Source of the DNA: Allobrachymonas denitrificans DSM 15123 | GTDB taxonomy: Bacteria; Pseudomonadota; Gammaproteobacteria; Burkholderiales; Burkholderiaceae_C | DNA: 64,000 nt | Assembly (NCBI RefSeq): GCF_900110225.1 | Contig: NZ_FOCW01000002.1 | Coordinates: 208,279-272,278 of the forward strand | Direction of reading: 5' to 3' | Part shown: piece by piece, positions 46,051 to 56,111 of the stretch | Layout: each line of letters starts with the position of its first letter | Position numbering within the stretch: position 1 is the first letter of the stretch | Position numbers and translations under genes: made by a program | The notes under the pieces: model-generated | The model's input: only the letters and a program-made list of their open reading frames with translations | Told to the model about the DNA's origin: nothing | Databases searched by the model: none

Positions 46051-47211
46051 TCAGAGCTCCTCGACCCGCCGTGGCGGGTAGCTGTCCCAGCTCTGGCAAC
46101 CGGGGCAGTGCCAGTAGTGGTGCTGCGCCTCGAAGCCGCAGGCCGCGCAGCGGTAGCGCGCGAGCGGGCGGATGGCATGCTGCAGCGCGCGGTCCACACA
46201 GGCCTTGGCTTCGTCTTCCTTCAGCTTTTCCAGATCGAGCCAACGTGTGGCAGCGATCAGCGAAGGGTGCTCCTGCAGGTGCGTGAGGTAGCGCGGACTG
46301 CTGTCGGCTTCGGGGTTTTCTGCCTGATCCAGTTGAACCAGCGCTTCCACCAGATCGATAGAGGGTGTCTGCTTCTGCGCCGCTTCAAGTTGCGCGCGGG
46401 CAGGCGCGATCTGGCCGGTTTCGATGGCCAGCCGCGCCAAGCCCCCAGCCATCAGCGGGGCAAAGGCGGGCAGCTCCTGCATGGCAGCCTGCAGGCGGGC
46501 GTAGGCCTGCCCGGGGTGGCCTTGCTGCAACTCGAGCTCGGCCTGGAGCAGGCGCGGGCGTGCGGCCTCGGGGGCGGTCTCCAGTGCCTGCTGCAGCAAG
46601 GCAGCCGCCGCCGCCAGATCGCCCTGCTTGCGGGCCGCATCGGCGCGCTCACAGAGGAAGTGCGAGCGCCGCTTGCTGAAGTCGTTTTCGCCATCCTGCT
46701 CGAGCGCTTCGGCGGCCTTGCCGGCAAGCTCCCAGTCGCGCGAACGCTCGTAGATGCCCAGCAGCGCCATCTGCGCCTGGTTGCGGCGTGTCGGGCTGTT
46801 CTCGAGCACGCGCAGTGCCGTTTCGGCATGGTCGAGCAGGCCGGCCTTCAGAAAGTCCATCGCCAGCGCATACTGGGCGCGATCCCGGTCGACCGAACTG
46901 AGGTCGGCGCGGCCCAGCAGGTGCTGGTGGACACGCACCGCGCGCTCGTACTCGCCGCGCCGGCGGAACAGGTTGCCCAGCGCGAAGTGCAGTTCCGAGG
47001 TGTCGGGATCCTTCTGCACGGCCTCGATGAAGGCGTCGATGGCCTGATCCTGCTGCTCGTTGAGCAGGTAGTTCAGGCCCTTGAAGTAGGCCTTGGGCGC
47101 GCTGCGGTTTTCGGCGCGCAACTGGCGCAGGTCGAGGCGGGATGCGAGCCAGCCGAGGCCAAAGGCCACGGGCAGGGCAAGCAGCAGCCAGACGGGAAAT
47201 TCCGTTTCCAT
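46051..47211 (-). CDS. lapB: LPS assembly protein LapB (tetratricopeptide, rubredoxin-like)
   Basis: LapB (YciM) controls LpxC turnover by FtsH and so balances lipopolysaccharide. The 386-residue protein has one N-terminal membrane anchor (FPVWLLLALPVAFGLGWLA), then a run of TPR helices (including QDQAIDAFIEAVQKDPDTSE and YERAVRVHQHLL), and a C-terminal zinc ribbon with two C-x2-C pairs (YRCAACGF and HCPGCQSW). All parts expected for LapB are present. It is three bases downstream of lapA, so the two form an operon. Confidence 0.95.
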   Translation of the reverse strand: METEFPVWLLLALPVAFGLGWLASRLDLRQLRAENRSAPKAYFKGLNYLLNEQQDQAIDAFIEAVQKDPDTSELHFALGNLFRRRGEYERAVRVHQHLLGRADLSSVDRDRAQYALAMDFLKAGLLDHAETALRVLENSPTRRNQAQMALLGIYERSRDWELAGKAAEALEQDGENDFSKRRSHFLCERADAARKQGDLAAAAALLQQALETAPEAARPRLLQAELELQQGHPGQAYARLQAAMQELPAFAPLMAGGLARLAIETGQIAPARAQLEAAQKQTPSIDLVEALVQLDQAENPEADSSPRYLTHLQEHPSLIAATRWLDLEKLKEDEAKACVDRALQHAIRPLARYRCAACGFEAQHHYWHCPGCQSWDSYPPRRVEEL

Positions 47212-47214
47212 GAA

Positions 47215-47571
47215 TCAGGGCCCGTAGTGGATGGGCAGGGAAGGGTCGGTCTTGTGCCGTTCCAGATCGGGGGCCGGAGCTTCGGCAGGCGCTTCGCTGC
47301 GCGGCGAACCGGTTGCCAAGGCCTGCTCCACGTGGCGCACCTGCTTCTGCGCCACCTGGGCATCACGGCGCTGACGCCACCAGCGCGGCACCATCACCAG
47401 CACGCCCAGCACGGCACCCAGGGCAAAACTGCCAAGGATCACCAGCACCAGCGGCAGGGTGAGGGCATAGCCGAACAGGAAGTTGACGGTTGCGTTCTGC
47501 TGGTTGTTCAGCGCAAAGGCGAACAAAGCAAAGAAGATGGCTGCCTTGAGCAGCCAGAGCAGGTATTTCAT
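47215..47571 (-). CDS. lapA: LapA family membrane protein
   Basis: A 118-residue inner-membrane protein with two N-terminal hydrophobic helices (YLLWLLKAAIFFALFAFAL and FGYALTLPLVLVILGSFALG), then a cytoplasmic tail with heptad-like QRRDAQVAQKQVRHVEQ. This is the DUF1049/LapA pattern, and the gene precedes lapB as usual. I start it at MKYLLWLL; the open frame reaches back to 47637 but without family likeness. lapA and lapB lie downstream of ihfB on the same strand, a betaproteobacterial arrangement. Confidence 0.9.
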   Translation of the reverse strand: MKYLLWLLKAAIFFALFAFALNNQQNATVNFLFGYALTLPLVLVILGSFALGAVLGVLVMVPRWWRQRRDAQVAQKQVRHVEQALATGSPRSEAPAEAPAPDLERHKTDPSLPIHYGP

Positions 47572-47774
47572 GCCGGAGTCCTGGTCAGCGCGCCGGTGTG
47601 CGGCTCCTGACTGGGGCCGCAACGGCAATGTCAGCATTGTATGCGTTCACCTGCCGTGTGGAAGAAAGGGGAAGCAGGAGCTGCCTTGCCTGCTGGTGTC
47701 TCCGGAAAGACCGCCACGTCGCGGGGGGCGATGGTGGCCCAGGCGCTGTGTCACGCGCCGTGGGAAAGGAGGGA

Positions 47775-48092
47775 TCAGGCCTCTGGCGTACTGCCCTCGG
47801 CCGATTCGCGGAAGGGCTGGTCCACCGCCTCGCGCAGGGCCTTGCCCGGCTTGAAGTGAGGCACGCGCTTTTCCGGGATCTCGACGCTCTCGCCGCTGCG
47901 CGGATTGCGGCCGATGCGCGCCGGACGGTGGTTGATCGAGAAGCTGCCAAAGCCGCGGATCTCAATGCGGTGGCCGCGTGCCAGCGCATCGGCCATGGTA
48001 TCGAGCACGGTCTTTACCGCCATTTCGGCATCACGGTGGGGCAGCTGGTGAAAGCGGGCAGCCAGTTCGTCAACGAGGTCAGAGCGGGTCAT
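47775..48092 (-). CDS. ihfB: Integration host factor, beta subunit
   Basis: A 105-residue DNA-bending protein of the HU/IHF family. N-terminal [14 protein letters not shown], the central DNA-binding signature [26 protein letters not shown], and the arm residues [11 protein letters not shown] match IHF-beta. It follows rpsA at about 170 bases, as in many proteobacteria. The IHF-alpha partner is not in the window. Confidence 0.96.
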   Translation of the reverse strand: MTRSDLVDELAARFHQLPHRDAEMAVKTVLDTMADALARGHRIEIRGFGSFSINHRPARIGRNPRSGESVEIPEKRVPHFKPGKALREAVDQPFRESAEGSTPEA

Positions 48093-48222
48093 GGGTCCGG
48101 AAGAAAATCAAAGGCTTGCATAACCGGGCGGGTGCCGTCAGGTTGTGCAAGCCCTCGGGTTGCAAAAGAAACGGGAGGGTTGCAGCACAGCAGACCCGGC
48201 AGCCCGGAGGCTGCACGGGTGT

Positions 48223-48250
48223 CCGCAGGGCACCCGAAAGTGCCTTGCGG
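48223..48250 (-). other. Hairpin in the rpsA-ihfB intergenic region
   Basis: CCGCAGGGCAC (48223-48233) pairs with GTGCCTTGCGG (48240-48250) with one mismatch or G-U pair. It lies just after the rpsA stop on the minus strand, but no T tract follows, so it may be a processing or attenuation hairpin rather than a terminator. Confidence 0.4.
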
Positions 48251-48262
48251 AGATCACGCGGA

Positions 48263-49948
48263 TCAGTTGTTGCTGTTGTCCAGCTTGGCGCGCAGCAGGG
48301 CGCCCAGGCTGGTGGTGCCGGCGTGGGTCGCGGAAGCGCCCTGGTTCAGCTCGGCCATGGCCTGTTGCTGGTCGGCAGCGTCCTTGGCCTTGATGGACAG
48401 GGACACGTTGCGGCTCTTGCGGTCGATGTTGGTGATCACGGCGGTGACTTCGTCGCCGACCTTCAGCACCTGGCTGGCGTCTTCCACGCGATCCTGGCTG
48501 ATTTCGCTGGCGCGCAGATAGCCCACCACGTCTTCACCCAGATCGATTTCGGCGCCACGGGCATCCACGCTCTTGACCTTGCCGGTCACGGACTGGCCCT
48601 TGTCATTCACGGACACGAAGGTCGTGAACGGGTCGGAATCCAGCTGCTTGATGCCCAGGGAGATGCGCTCGCGCTCGACGTCCACGCCCAGCACCACGGC
48701 CTCGACTTCCTGGCCCTTCTTGTAGTTGCGCACGGCAGCTTCGCCCGTCTCGTTCCAGGACAGGTCGGACAGGTGCACCAGACCGTCGATACCGGAGGGC
48801 AGGCCCACGAAGATACCGAAATCGGTGATGGACTTGATCGGGCCGGTGACCTTGTCGCCGCGCTTGACGTTCTGCGCGAACTCTTGCCACGGGTTGGCCT
48901 TGCACTGCTTCATGCCCAGGCTGATACGACGCTTGTCTTCGTCGATTTCCAGCACCATGACTTCGACTTCATCGCCCATGGAGACGATCTTGTTCGGAGC
49001 AGCGTTCTTGTTGGTCCAGTCCATTTCGGACACGTGCACCAGGCCTTCGATGCCCGGCTCCAGCTCGACGAACGCGCCGTAGTCGGCAATGTTCGTGACC
49101 TTTCCGAACAGGCGGGTACCTTGCGGGTAGCGGCGGGAAACGCCCAGCCACGGATCTTCGCCCAGCTGCTTCAGGCCCAGGGAGACGCGGTTCTTCTCGG
49201 CGTCGAACTTCAGGACCTTGGCGGTCAGTTCCTGGCCAGCCTGAACGACTTCGCTCGGGTGGCGGACACGGCGCCATGCCATGTCGGTGATGTGCAGCAG
49301 GCCGTCGATGCCGCCCAGATCAACGAACGCACCGTATTCGGTGATGTTCTTGACCACGCCATTGACGATGGCGCCTTCCTTCAGGGTGGCGAGCAGCTTC
49401 TCGCGCTCTTCGCCCATGGAAGCTTCCAGCACGGCGCGGCGGCTCAGCACCACGTTGTTGCGCTTGCGGTCCAGCTTGATGACCTTGAACTCCAGGGTCT
49501 TGTTCTCGTAGGGAGTCAGGTCCTTGGTGGGACGGGTGTCAACCAGGGAGCCGGGCAGGAAGGCGCGGATGCCGTTGACCAGCACGGTCAGGCCGCCCTT
49601 GACCTTGCCGCTGGTGGTGCCGGTGACGAAGTCGCCGGATTCCAGCGCTTTTTCCAGGGCCAGCCAGGAGGCCAGACGCTTGGCGGTGTCGCGGGACAGG
49701 ATGGTTTCGCCAAAGCCGTTTTCGGCGCTGCTGATGGCCACGGAAACGAAGTCGCCAGCTTGCACTTCGACTTCGCCCTGGTCGTTCTTGAACTCTTCGA
49801 TCGGCACGTAGGCTTCGGACTTGAGGCCGGCGTTCACCACGACGTGGTTGTGCTCGACGCGCACGACTTCGGCGGTGATCACTTCACCGGTACGCATTTC
49901 GGCGCGCTTCAACGATTCTTCAAAGAGTTCAGCAAAAGATTCAGACAT
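48263..49948 (-). CDS. rpsA: 30S ribosomal protein S1
   Basis: S1 binds mRNA leaders and aids initiation. The 561-residue protein has six S1 (OB-fold) repeats; clear ones include [40 protein letters not shown] and [20 protein letters not shown]. The N-terminus [13 protein letters not shown] is family-typical. The frame is open further upstream (to 50062), but that segment is not S1-like. It sits between aroA-cmk and ihfB as in most proteobacteria. Confidence 0.97.
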   Translation of the reverse strand: MSESFAELFEESLKRAEMRTGEVITAEVVRVEHNHVVVNAGLKSEAYVPIEEFKNDQGEVEVQAGDFVSVAISSAENGFGETILSRDTAKRLASWLALEKALESGDFVTGTTSGKVKGGLTVLVNGIRAFLPGSLVDTRPTKDLTPYENKTLEFKVIKLDRKRNNVVLSRRAVLEASMGEEREKLLATLKEGAIVNGVVKNITEYGAFVDLGGIDGLLHITDMAWRRVRHPSEVVQAGQELTAKVLKFDAEKNRVSLGLKQLGEDPWLGVSRRYPQGTRLFGKVTNIADYGAFVELEPGIEGLVHVSEMDWTNKNAAPNKIVSMGDEVEVMVLEIDEDKRRISLGMKQCKANPWQEFAQNVKRGDKVTGPIKSITDFGIFVGLPSGIDGLVHLSDLSWNETGEAAVRNYKKGQEVEAVVLGVDVERERISLGIKQLDSDPFTTFVSVNDKGQSVTGKVKSVDARGAEIDLGEDVVGYLRASEISQDRVEDASQVLKVGDEVTAVITNIDRKSRNVSLSIKAKDAADQQQAMAELNQGASATHAGTTSLGALLRAKLDNSNN

Positions 49949-50123
49949 GTAGGTTCCTGATCTGCGGACGGGAACGCGGCGTGCACCATTGCAGGCCACT
50001 TGTCGCTCGCAGGGGTTGTGTGCGATGCGGAAAACATCGCGGGGGTTGGTTGATTCACACAATCCTCCGGCGGGCGCTGCAGCCTCGCCGGCGGTACGAA
50101 AAAGACAGTCCCTTCAATGGCAA

Positions 50124-50151
50124 CAGGGCTGCCGGGTCAGCGGCAGCCCTG
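50124..50151 (-). terminator. Perfect 11-bp hairpin between aroA-cmk and rpsA
   Basis: CAGGGCTGCCG (50124-50134), six-base loop, CGGCAGCCCTG (50141-50151). On the minus strand it lies 20 bases after the aroA-cmk stop and is followed by TTGCCATT, so the T tract is weak. It could terminate or attenuate read-through into rpsA, which probably has its own promoter in the remaining 175 bases. Confidence 0.5.
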
Positions 50152-50171
50152 CGGTCCGTGGGCAGCGCGGC

Positions 50172-52274
50172 TTAGCCGTGTGCCTCGGGAGCCGGAAAAG
50201 GCTGTCTGTCCTGCCACCAGTCCAATACCAACTGGACGGAGGTTTTCACGTCCATGTCGGAGTTGTCGAGGGGCAGGGCATCCTGCGCGGGCTGCAAGGG
50301 AGCGACTGCGCGCGAGGTGTCGCGTGCATCGCGCGCCTGCAGGTCCGCGCGGAGGTCATCAATTCTAGCGGCAAAACCTTTGGAAATCAATTGGTTATAG
50401 CGGCGCTGGGCACGTTTTTCTGCGCTGGCCGTCAAAAACACCTTGAGTGTTGCATCCGGGAAAATCACGGTGCCCATGTCGCGGCCGTCGGCGATCAGTC
50501 CGGGTGCCTTGCGGAAGCTGTGCTGCAACTGCACCAGCGCCGTGCGCACGGCGGGCATGGCCGAGACAGTGGAGGCGTCCATGCCGCCCTGTTCGGTGCG
50601 GATGGCGTCGCTGATGTCCTCGCCATCCAGCCAGACGCAGCCGTCGGCAAAACGGATCGACAGGCTGGCGGCCAGGCGGGCGATGGCTTCGGCATCCGGC
50701 TCGCCTTCGTCCTGCAGCAGGCCGGTGCGGCGAGCAGCCAGACCGACGATGCGATACAGCGCGCCCGAGTCGAGCAGGTGGTAGCCCAGCGTCTTGGCCA
50801 GATGCGTGGACAGCGTGCCCTTGCCGCTGGCGCTGGGACCGTCGACGCACAGCACCGGAACATGGGCAGGGTCTGCCTGACACACGCCGAAGTAGGCATC
50901 GAAGTAGTGCGGGAAGGTTTTGCCGACGCAGGCCGGATCCTCGATGCGCACCGAACGGCTCGCCGGGTTGAATGCCGCCAGCGACAGGCACATGGCCATG
51001 CGGTGGTCGTCGTAGGTGTGGATGCTGGCGTGGCGCCAGTCTGCGGCGCTGGCGGGCGGCGTGACGCGGATGTAGTCGTCGCCTTCCTCCACGCTGGCGC
51101 CCAGCTTGCGCAGCTCGCGCGCCATGGCGGCAATGCGGTCGGTTTCCTTCACGCGCCAGCTGGCGATGTTGCGCAGCGTGGTGGTACCGTCGGCGTACAG
51201 GGCCATCACGGCCAGCGTCATGGCGGCGTCGGGAATGTGGTTGCAGTCCAGATCGATGGCGCGCAGCGGCCACTGGCCGCGCTGGATGGTGATGCTGTCG
51301 GGCGTGCTGCTCACGCTGGCGCCCATGGCCTCGGCGGCTTCGATGAAGCGGATGTCGCCCTGGATCGAGTCGGCACCTACCCCCTGCACCGTGATGCTGT
51401 GGCCTTGCGCCGGATCCGATGCGATGGCGCCCAGCGCGATGAAATAGCTGGCGGAGGAGGCATCGGCCTCGATATGCAGTTCGCCCGGCGACTGGTACAT
51501 GGCGCCGGCTTCGACGGTGAATTGCTTCCAGCCGGTATCGCTGTCACGCTGCACCGTCACGCCGAAGCGCTGCAGCAGGTTGAGCGTGATGGCGATGTAG
51601 GGCTTGGAAATCAACTCGCCGTCGATCTCGAAGGTGATGGTGTGGCCGGCCAGGGGGGCGGCCATCAGCAGGGCTGTGAGGAACTGGCTGGAGACGTCGC
51701 CACGCACGCGCACCAGGCTGGAGTGCTGTGCGAATAGGGTGCTGGCGGCGTTGGCGTTGGCGTTGGCGTTGGCGTTGGCCGTGGGCAGGGCACGCGGGCC
51801 GATGCGCAGCGGTGGGTAGCCTTCCGTGCCGGCGTATTCCACATCGCAACCCAGTTGGCGCAGGCCGTCCACCAGATCGCCGATGGGGCGCTCGTACATG
51901 CGCGGCACGCCGGTCATCAGGAAGCGGCCCTGCAGCATGGCCAGTGCGGCGGTGAGCGGGCGCATGGCAGTGCCGGCATTGCCCAGGAACAGTTCGATCG
52001 GCTCCTGCTGCACGGCCTGTACCGGCAGACGGCCGCCGATGCCGGTGATGCGCGCCGTCGTGCCCTGGCGCACCACTTCGCAACCGATTCGCTCCAGCGC
52101 AGCCAGCATCACGCGCGTGTCGTCCGAATCGAGCACGCCGTGCAGCGTGGTGCTGCCGCTGCACAGGCCGGCCAGCAGCAGCACGCGGTTGCTGATGCTC
52201 TTGGAGCCGGGCAGGTGTACGGTGCCGTTGGCGGCGAGCAGGGGCGGAATGTCGAGGAAGAGGGGTTTGCTCAT
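50172..52274 (-). CDS. aroA-cmk: Fused 3-phosphoshikimate 1-carboxyvinyltransferase and cytidylate kinase
   Basis: One 700-residue protein. The N-terminal 440 or so residues are EPSP synthase, with [44 protein letters not shown] and [15 protein letters not shown]; the C-terminal 230 residues are CMP/dCMP kinase, with P-loop [13 protein letters not shown] and [12 protein letters not shown]. Fusion of these normally adjacent genes is known in some betaproteobacteria. Just before the RGDVSSQFL loop there is an (Ala-Asn)5 tract coded by a hexamer repeat. First domain: shikimate pathway; second: CDP supply for DNA and lipid synthesis. Ten bases separate it from tyrA. Confidence 0.96.
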   Translation of the reverse strand: MSKPLFLDIPPLLAANGTVHLPGSKSISNRVLLLAGLCSGSTTLHGVLDSDDTRVMLAALERIGCEVVRQGTTARITGIGGRLPVQAVQQEPIELFLGNAGTAMRPLTAALAMLQGRFLMTGVPRMYERPIGDLVDGLRQLGCDVEYAGTEGYPPLRIGPRALPTANANANANANAASTLFAQHSSLVRVRGDVSSQFLTALLMAAPLAGHTITFEIDGELISKPYIAITLNLLQRFGVTVQRDSDTGWKQFTVEAGAMYQSPGELHIEADASSASYFIALGAIASDPAQGHSITVQGVGADSIQGDIRFIEAAEAMGASVSSTPDSITIQRGQWPLRAIDLDCNHIPDAAMTLAVMALYADGTTTLRNIASWRVKETDRIAAMARELRKLGASVEEGDDYIRVTPPASAADWRHASIHTYDDHRMAMCLSLAAFNPASRSVRIEDPACVGKTFPHYFDAYFGVCQADPAHVPVLCVDGPSASGKGTLSTHLAKTLGYHLLDSGALYRIVGLAARRTGLLQDEGEPDAEAIARLAASLSIRFADGCVWLDGEDISDAIRTEQGGMDASTVSAMPAVRTALVQLQHSFRKAPGLIADGRDMGTVIFPDATLKVFLTASAEKRAQRRYNQLISKGFAARIDDLRADLQARDARDTSRAVAPLQPAQDALPLDNSDMDVKTSVQLVLDWWQDRQPFPAPEAHG
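51747..51779 (-). repeat. Hexanucleotide tandem repeat coding (Ala-Asn)5 in aroA-cmk
   Basis: Five perfect copies of GGCGTT (plus-strand sense) plus a half copy. Because the unit is six bases, changes in copy number keep the frame and only vary the length of an Ala-Asn linker in EPSP synthase. Confidence 0.9.
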
Positions 52275-52284
52275 GGAAGTCCGT

Positions 52285-53169
52285 TCAGAGCCGCGCGTTT
52301 TCGTCGCGTGTGATCATGCGCCACTGGCTGCGCGCTTCGCTGGCTTCGCTGATCAGCGCGTGCAGCGCTTCGCCATCGCATTTGGCAATGGCGTCGGTGA
52401 ACACATGCAGCGAGGCAATCAGCTGCTCGGTCTGGCGCAGCATTTCCTCGCGGTTGCACAGGAATATGTCGCGCCACATGGCAGGGTCGCCGGCGGCGAT
52501 GCGGGTGAAATCGCGGAAACCGGAGCCGCCCAGCGCCAGCGTGTCGGCGGCATCGTCCTGGTGCAGGATGCTGTGCATCAGTGCAAAGGCGGTCATGTGT
52601 GGCAGGTGGCTGACGGCGGCAAAGGCGGCGTCGTGCGCCTGCGGCGTCATGGTCTGCACCTTGCAGCCGAGCGCTTCCCACAGGTTGGTGATCTGCTGCA
52701 GCGGACCGATGCGCGTGTGGCGGGCGGGTGTGAGGATGACCAGGCGGTCGCGGTACAGGTCGGGGTCGGCATGCGCCACGCCGGCCACTTCCTTGCCGGC
52801 GATGGGGTGGGCCGGCACGAACTGGCCGGCACGGGCCCCCAGCGCCTCCAGGGCATCATCGATCACGTTCTGCTTGGTGGAGCCCACATCGGTCACGACC
52901 GCATCCGGCCGCAACTGACCGGCAATCTGCTTGAGCACGCTGCCGGTGGCGGCGACCGGGACTGCCACCACCACCAGATCCGCATGGGCTACGGCCAGTC
53001 CGGCCGAGCCGGCAGTTTCGGTCAGCACGCCGCGGCGCAGCGCTTCCTGCACGGTGGCGGGATTCGGGCTGTAGCCGATCACGTTCTGCACCAGGCCGGC
53101 ACGCTGCATGGCCAGCGAGAGCGATCCGCCCATCAGTCCGCAACCGATCAGGGCCAGTCGGTGAAACAT
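52285..53169 (-). CDS. tyrA: Prephenate dehydrogenase
   Basis: Oxidative decarboxylation of prephenate (or arogenate) to the tyrosine precursor. The 294-residue protein starts with a Rossmann motif ([19 protein letters not shown]) and has [29 protein letters not shown] and the catalytic-His region [12 protein letters not shown]. No chorismate mutase or ACT domain is fused. In many Burkholderiales hisC lies between pheA and tyrA; here only about 20 bases separate tyrA from pheA. The start ATG 53169 begins at the conserved motif. Confidence 0.94.
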   Translation of the reverse strand: MFHRLALIGCGLMGGSLSLAMQRAGLVQNVIGYSPNPATVQEALRRGVLTETAGSAGLAVAHADLVVVAVPVAATGSVLKQIAGQLRPDAVVTDVGSTKQNVIDDALEALGARAGQFVPAHPIAGKEVAGVAHADPDLYRDRLVILTPARHTRIGPLQQITNLWEALGCKVQTMTPQAHDAAFAAVSHLPHMTAFALMHSILHQDDAADTLALGGSGFRDFTRIAAGDPAMWRDIFLCNREEMLRQTEQLIASLHVFTDAIAKCDGEALHALISEASEARSQWRMITRDENARL

Positions 53170-53190
53170 TGCACTGCTCCGTCTGTGGCG

Positions 53191-54279
53191 TCAGCCGTTG
53201 ATGGCGTAGGACCCGAGCACCTTGTAGTAGGCGCAGATCGGGCGCAAGTCGGCCAGGGCGGCCGCCACATGCGGTTCGCTGATGTGGCCGACCAGGTCGA
53301 TGTAGAAGAAGTATTCCCACTGCTGGCCGCTGCGCGCCGGACGCGATTCGAAGCGCGTCATGGACACATTGTGGCGCTTGAGCGGCTCCAGCAATTCATA
53401 GACGGCACCCGGTCGGTTCACCACCGACAGCACCAGGCTGGTGCAGTCGTTGCCGGAGGCTTCGGGCATGGCCAGCGTCTGCGGCAGGCACATCACGGCG
53501 AAGCGCGTGCGGTTGTAGGCCTCGTCCTGGATGGCAGGAGCCACCACATGCAGGCCGAACTGCGAGGCGGCGCGCAGGCTGGCAATGGCGGCCCACTTCG
53601 GGTTGCTGGCGGCGATGCGCGCCCCTTCGGCGTTGCTGGAGGCGGCGTGGCGCTCGGCCTGCGGGGCATGCACGCTCAGCCAGTTCTGGCATTGCGCCAG
53701 CGCCTGCGGGTGCGCGTACACGGCCTCGATTTCTTCCAGCGGCGTCTGTTGGCTGCACAGCAGGTTGTGGCGTACCAGCAGGCTGGTTTCGCCGATCATG
53801 TGCAGCGGAGAAGTCAGGAACAGGTCGAGCGAACGGGTGACCGCACCCTCGGTGGAGTTTTCCATCGGCACCACGCCGAAATCGGCACGGCCGGAGGTGG
53901 TGGCATCGAACACTTCATCGAAGCTGGCGCAGGGCACATGGTCGATGCTGACGCCGAAGAAGGCTTCGGCAGCCTGCTCGCTGAAAGTTCCGGCGGGGCC
54001 GAGGTAGGCCACGCGCTGCGGCGCCTCGAGCGCGCGGCAGGCGGACATGATCTCGCGCCAGATGTTGGCGACGTTGTTGCCCTTGAGCGGGCCGGGATTG
54101 CTCTGCTGCAGGGTGTGGATCACCTGCGCTTCGCGCTCGGGGCGGAATACCTGCGAGCCTTCCTTGCGCTTGATGTCACCGACCTCATTGGCCAGCGCCG
54201 CCCGATCGTTCAGCAGTTGCAGCAGTTGTTGGTCTACGGCGTCGATGGCGACGCGCAGGTCGGCGATGGAGCGGGTCAT
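53191..54279 (-). CDS. pheA: Bifunctional chorismate mutase / prephenate dehydratase
   Basis: The 362-residue P-protein for phenylalanine synthesis. Residues 1-90 are chorismate mutase (AIDAVDQQLLQLLNDRAALANEVGDIKR); residues about 95-275 are prephenate dehydratase (VAYLGPAGTFSEQAAEAFFG and the TRF motif in YNRTRFAVM); the last 80 are an ACT domain with the ESRP motif (RFESRPARSGQQWEYFFYIDL), which binds phenylalanine for feedback. Start MTRSIADL at 54279; the frame extends upstream without similarity. It is 32 bases downstream of serC. Confidence 0.95.
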   Translation of the reverse strand: MTRSIADLRVAIDAVDQQLLQLLNDRAALANEVGDIKRKEGSQVFRPEREAQVIHTLQQSNPGPLKGNNVANIWREIMSACRALEAPQRVAYLGPAGTFSEQAAEAFFGVSIDHVPCASFDEVFDATTSGRADFGVVPMENSTEGAVTRSLDLFLTSPLHMIGETSLLVRHNLLCSQQTPLEEIEAVYAHPQALAQCQNWLSVHAPQAERHAASSNAEGARIAASNPKWAAIASLRAASQFGLHVVAPAIQDEAYNRTRFAVMCLPQTLAMPEASGNDCTSLVLSVVNRPGAVYELLEPLKRHNVSMTRFESRPARSGQQWEYFFYIDLVGHISEPHVAAALADLRPICAYYKVLGSYAING

Positions 54280-54311
54280 GGGAAATACTGCTAAAGGGTT
54301 GGAGGGAGGAA

Positions 54312-55448
54312 TCAGGCGTGCTTGGCTTCGAACTCGCGCAGGTAGTCCACCAGTGCCTGCACGCCGGCCATGGGCATGGCGTTGTAGATGCTGGCGCGCA
54401 TGCCGCCGACCGACTTGTGGCCCTTGAGTTGCAGCAGGCCGCGCTGCTGGGCACCGGCCAGGAAGTCGGCATTGCGGCTTTCGTCTGCCAGGAAGAAGGG
54501 CACATTCATGCGCGAGCGGCAGGCCTTGTCCACGCGGTTGCTGAAGAAGCTGGAGCTGTCGAGGAAGTCGTACAGCAGCTGCGCCTTGGCGATGTTCTGG
54601 GCCTCCAGCGCAGCCACGCCGCCCTGGGCCTTGATCCACTGGAAGGTCAGGCCGGCCATGTAGATGCCGTAGGTGGGCGGCGTGTTGTACATGGAGTTGT
54701 TCTTCGCCACCAGCGTGTAGTCGAAGGCGCTCGGGCAGTGCTGCATGGCCTGGCCGAGCAGGTCTTCGCGCACCACCACCAGTGTCAGGCCGGCGGGGCC
54801 AAGGTTCTTCTGGGCGCCGCCGAAAGCCAGGCCGACCTTGCTCCAGTCCATGGGGCGGGAGGCGACGTTGGACGAGAAGTCGACCACCAGCGGGGCATTG
54901 CAGTCCAGCGCTGCCAGGTCGGGCAGCTGATGGAATTCCACGCCGTGAATGGTTTCGTTGCTGCAGATGTGCACGTAGCGGCTGCCCGCGTCCAGCTGCC
55001 AGCTTTCCGGCGCCGGAATGTGGGTGTACGACGTCGCGCCCGATGCGTCCTGCACAGCGGCATTGGCCGCCAGTCGTGCCTGGCAGAACTTGCCGGCTTC
55101 CGCATGGCTTTTCTGGCTCCAGCCACCCGTGACGACGAAACTGGCGGCTTCGCCATGGCTCAGGTTGAGCGGCACGATGGCGTTTTCGGCCAGGCCGCCG
55201 CCCTGCATGAACAGGATGCGGAAGTTGTCCGGAATCGCCAGCAGTTCGCGCAGATCGTCCAGTGCCTGCTGCAGGATGATGCCGAAGGCTTCGCCACGGT
55301 GGCTCATCTCCATCACGCCCATGCCGCTGCGGCGGCCATCGGGGAAGGGCCAGTCGAGCATCTCGGCAGCGGCGCGCCGCAGCACGGGCTCGGGAATGGC
55401 AGCCGGGCCGGCGGAGAAGTTGTACGGACGAAGCGCGGAATCTGTCAT
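54312..55448 (-). CDS. serC: Phosphoserine aminotransferase
   Basis: Second step of serine synthesis, also able to act in pyridoxal phosphate synthesis. The 378-residue class V aminotransferase begins with [15 protein letters not shown], has [26 protein letters not shown], and the Schiff-base Lys in [34 protein letters not shown] is the conserved C-terminal block. Start ATG 55448; sequence upstream in the same frame is not family-like. First gene of a serC-pheA-tyrA-aroA-cmk run. Confidence 0.95.
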   Translation of the reverse strand: MTDSALRPYNFSAGPAAIPEPVLRRAAAEMLDWPFPDGRRSGMGVMEMSHRGEAFGIILQQALDDLRELLAIPDNFRILFMQGGGLAENAIVPLNLSHGEAASFVVTGGWSQKSHAEAGKFCQARLAANAAVQDASGATSYTHIPAPESWQLDAGSRYVHICSNETIHGVEFHQLPDLAALDCNAPLVVDFSSNVASRPMDWSKVGLAFGGAQKNLGPAGLTLVVVREDLLGQAMQHCPSAFDYTLVAKNNSMYNTPPTYGIYMAGLTFQWIKAQGGVAALEAQNIAKAQLLYDFLDSSSFFSNRVDKACRSRMNVPFFLADESRNADFLAGAQQRGLLQLKGHKSVGGMRASIYNAMPMAGVQALVDYLREFEAKHA

Positions 55449-55464
55449 GGCTCGGGGCAGGGGA

Positions 55465-56034
55465 TTACTTCTTGGAGGCGTTGCCGATGATCTGCGCAGC
55501 GCGCGTGTCGAAGGCCTTGATGCGGGCTTCCACATCGGCGCGGGTGGCATCCACCAGCTTCTGGGCCAGCATGTTGGCCAGTTGCGGGTTGGCGGCGTAG
55601 TACTTCTTGATCACGGGCGATTCCATGAAGGCCACCAGCTGACGCAGTTCGTCGGCCGTGAAGCGCTCGGCATAGGCCGGCACCAGCACGTCCAGGCTCA
55701 CGCGCTCGTTGCGGTTCTTGATGGTGCGGATGTTGTCTTCGTTGAACTTCTTCAGTTCGGCATCCAGCTGGTCTGCAGCGGCCTTCTGGCGGGCCTGCGG
55801 CACCTGGTCCAGCTTGGGCAGCCAGGTCGACACCACGGTCTGCGTGGCGGAGTTGGCCAGCTGGCCGATCAGCGCATCCATGTCGTGTGCCTTCTGCAGG
55901 TTGACGATGCGGGTGGCCAGCTCCTTGCGGGTGGCGTCCTGTGCCTGGGCCGGTGCACTCACGGCGAGCGCGGCCAAGGCCAGCGCGCAGCCGGCGGTGG
56001 CGGAACGGAAGGACAGGAAACGGGCTTGCTTCAT
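55465..56034 (-). CDS. DUF2059 exported protein
   Basis: A 189-residue protein with a signal peptide ([17 protein letters not shown], cleavage after AQA). The mature part is alpha-helical and matches the DUF2059 pattern: [25 protein letters not shown] near the end is the family motif. Function is unknown; in betaproteobacteria it is commonly found between gyrA and serC. It ends 16 bases before serC. Confidence 0.85.
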   Translation of the reverse strand: MKQARFLSFRSATAGCALALAALAVSAPAQAQDATRKELATRIVNLQKAHDMDALIGQLANSATQTVVSTWLPKLDQVPQARQKAAADQLDAELKKFNEDNIRTIKNRNERVSLDVLVPAYAERFTADELRQLVAFMESPVIKKYYAANPQLANMLAQKLVDATRADVEARIKAFDTRAAQIIGNASKK

Positions 56035-56111
56035 GGGGGGGGTCTTTCGTTCAAAAGTGCTCAGGCAGGGCTGCCGGATGACAACCCTCTTTGCCTATGA
56101 GCATAGCATTG

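Noticed and set aside
51747..51779. CRISPR-like repeat array
   Set aside because: Unit is only six bases with no spacers and lies inside a coding region; it is a microsatellite.
51826..54294. An 822-codon plus-strand frame across tyrA and pheA
   Set aside because: Antisense to two firmly identified genes; composition is typical of such shadows.
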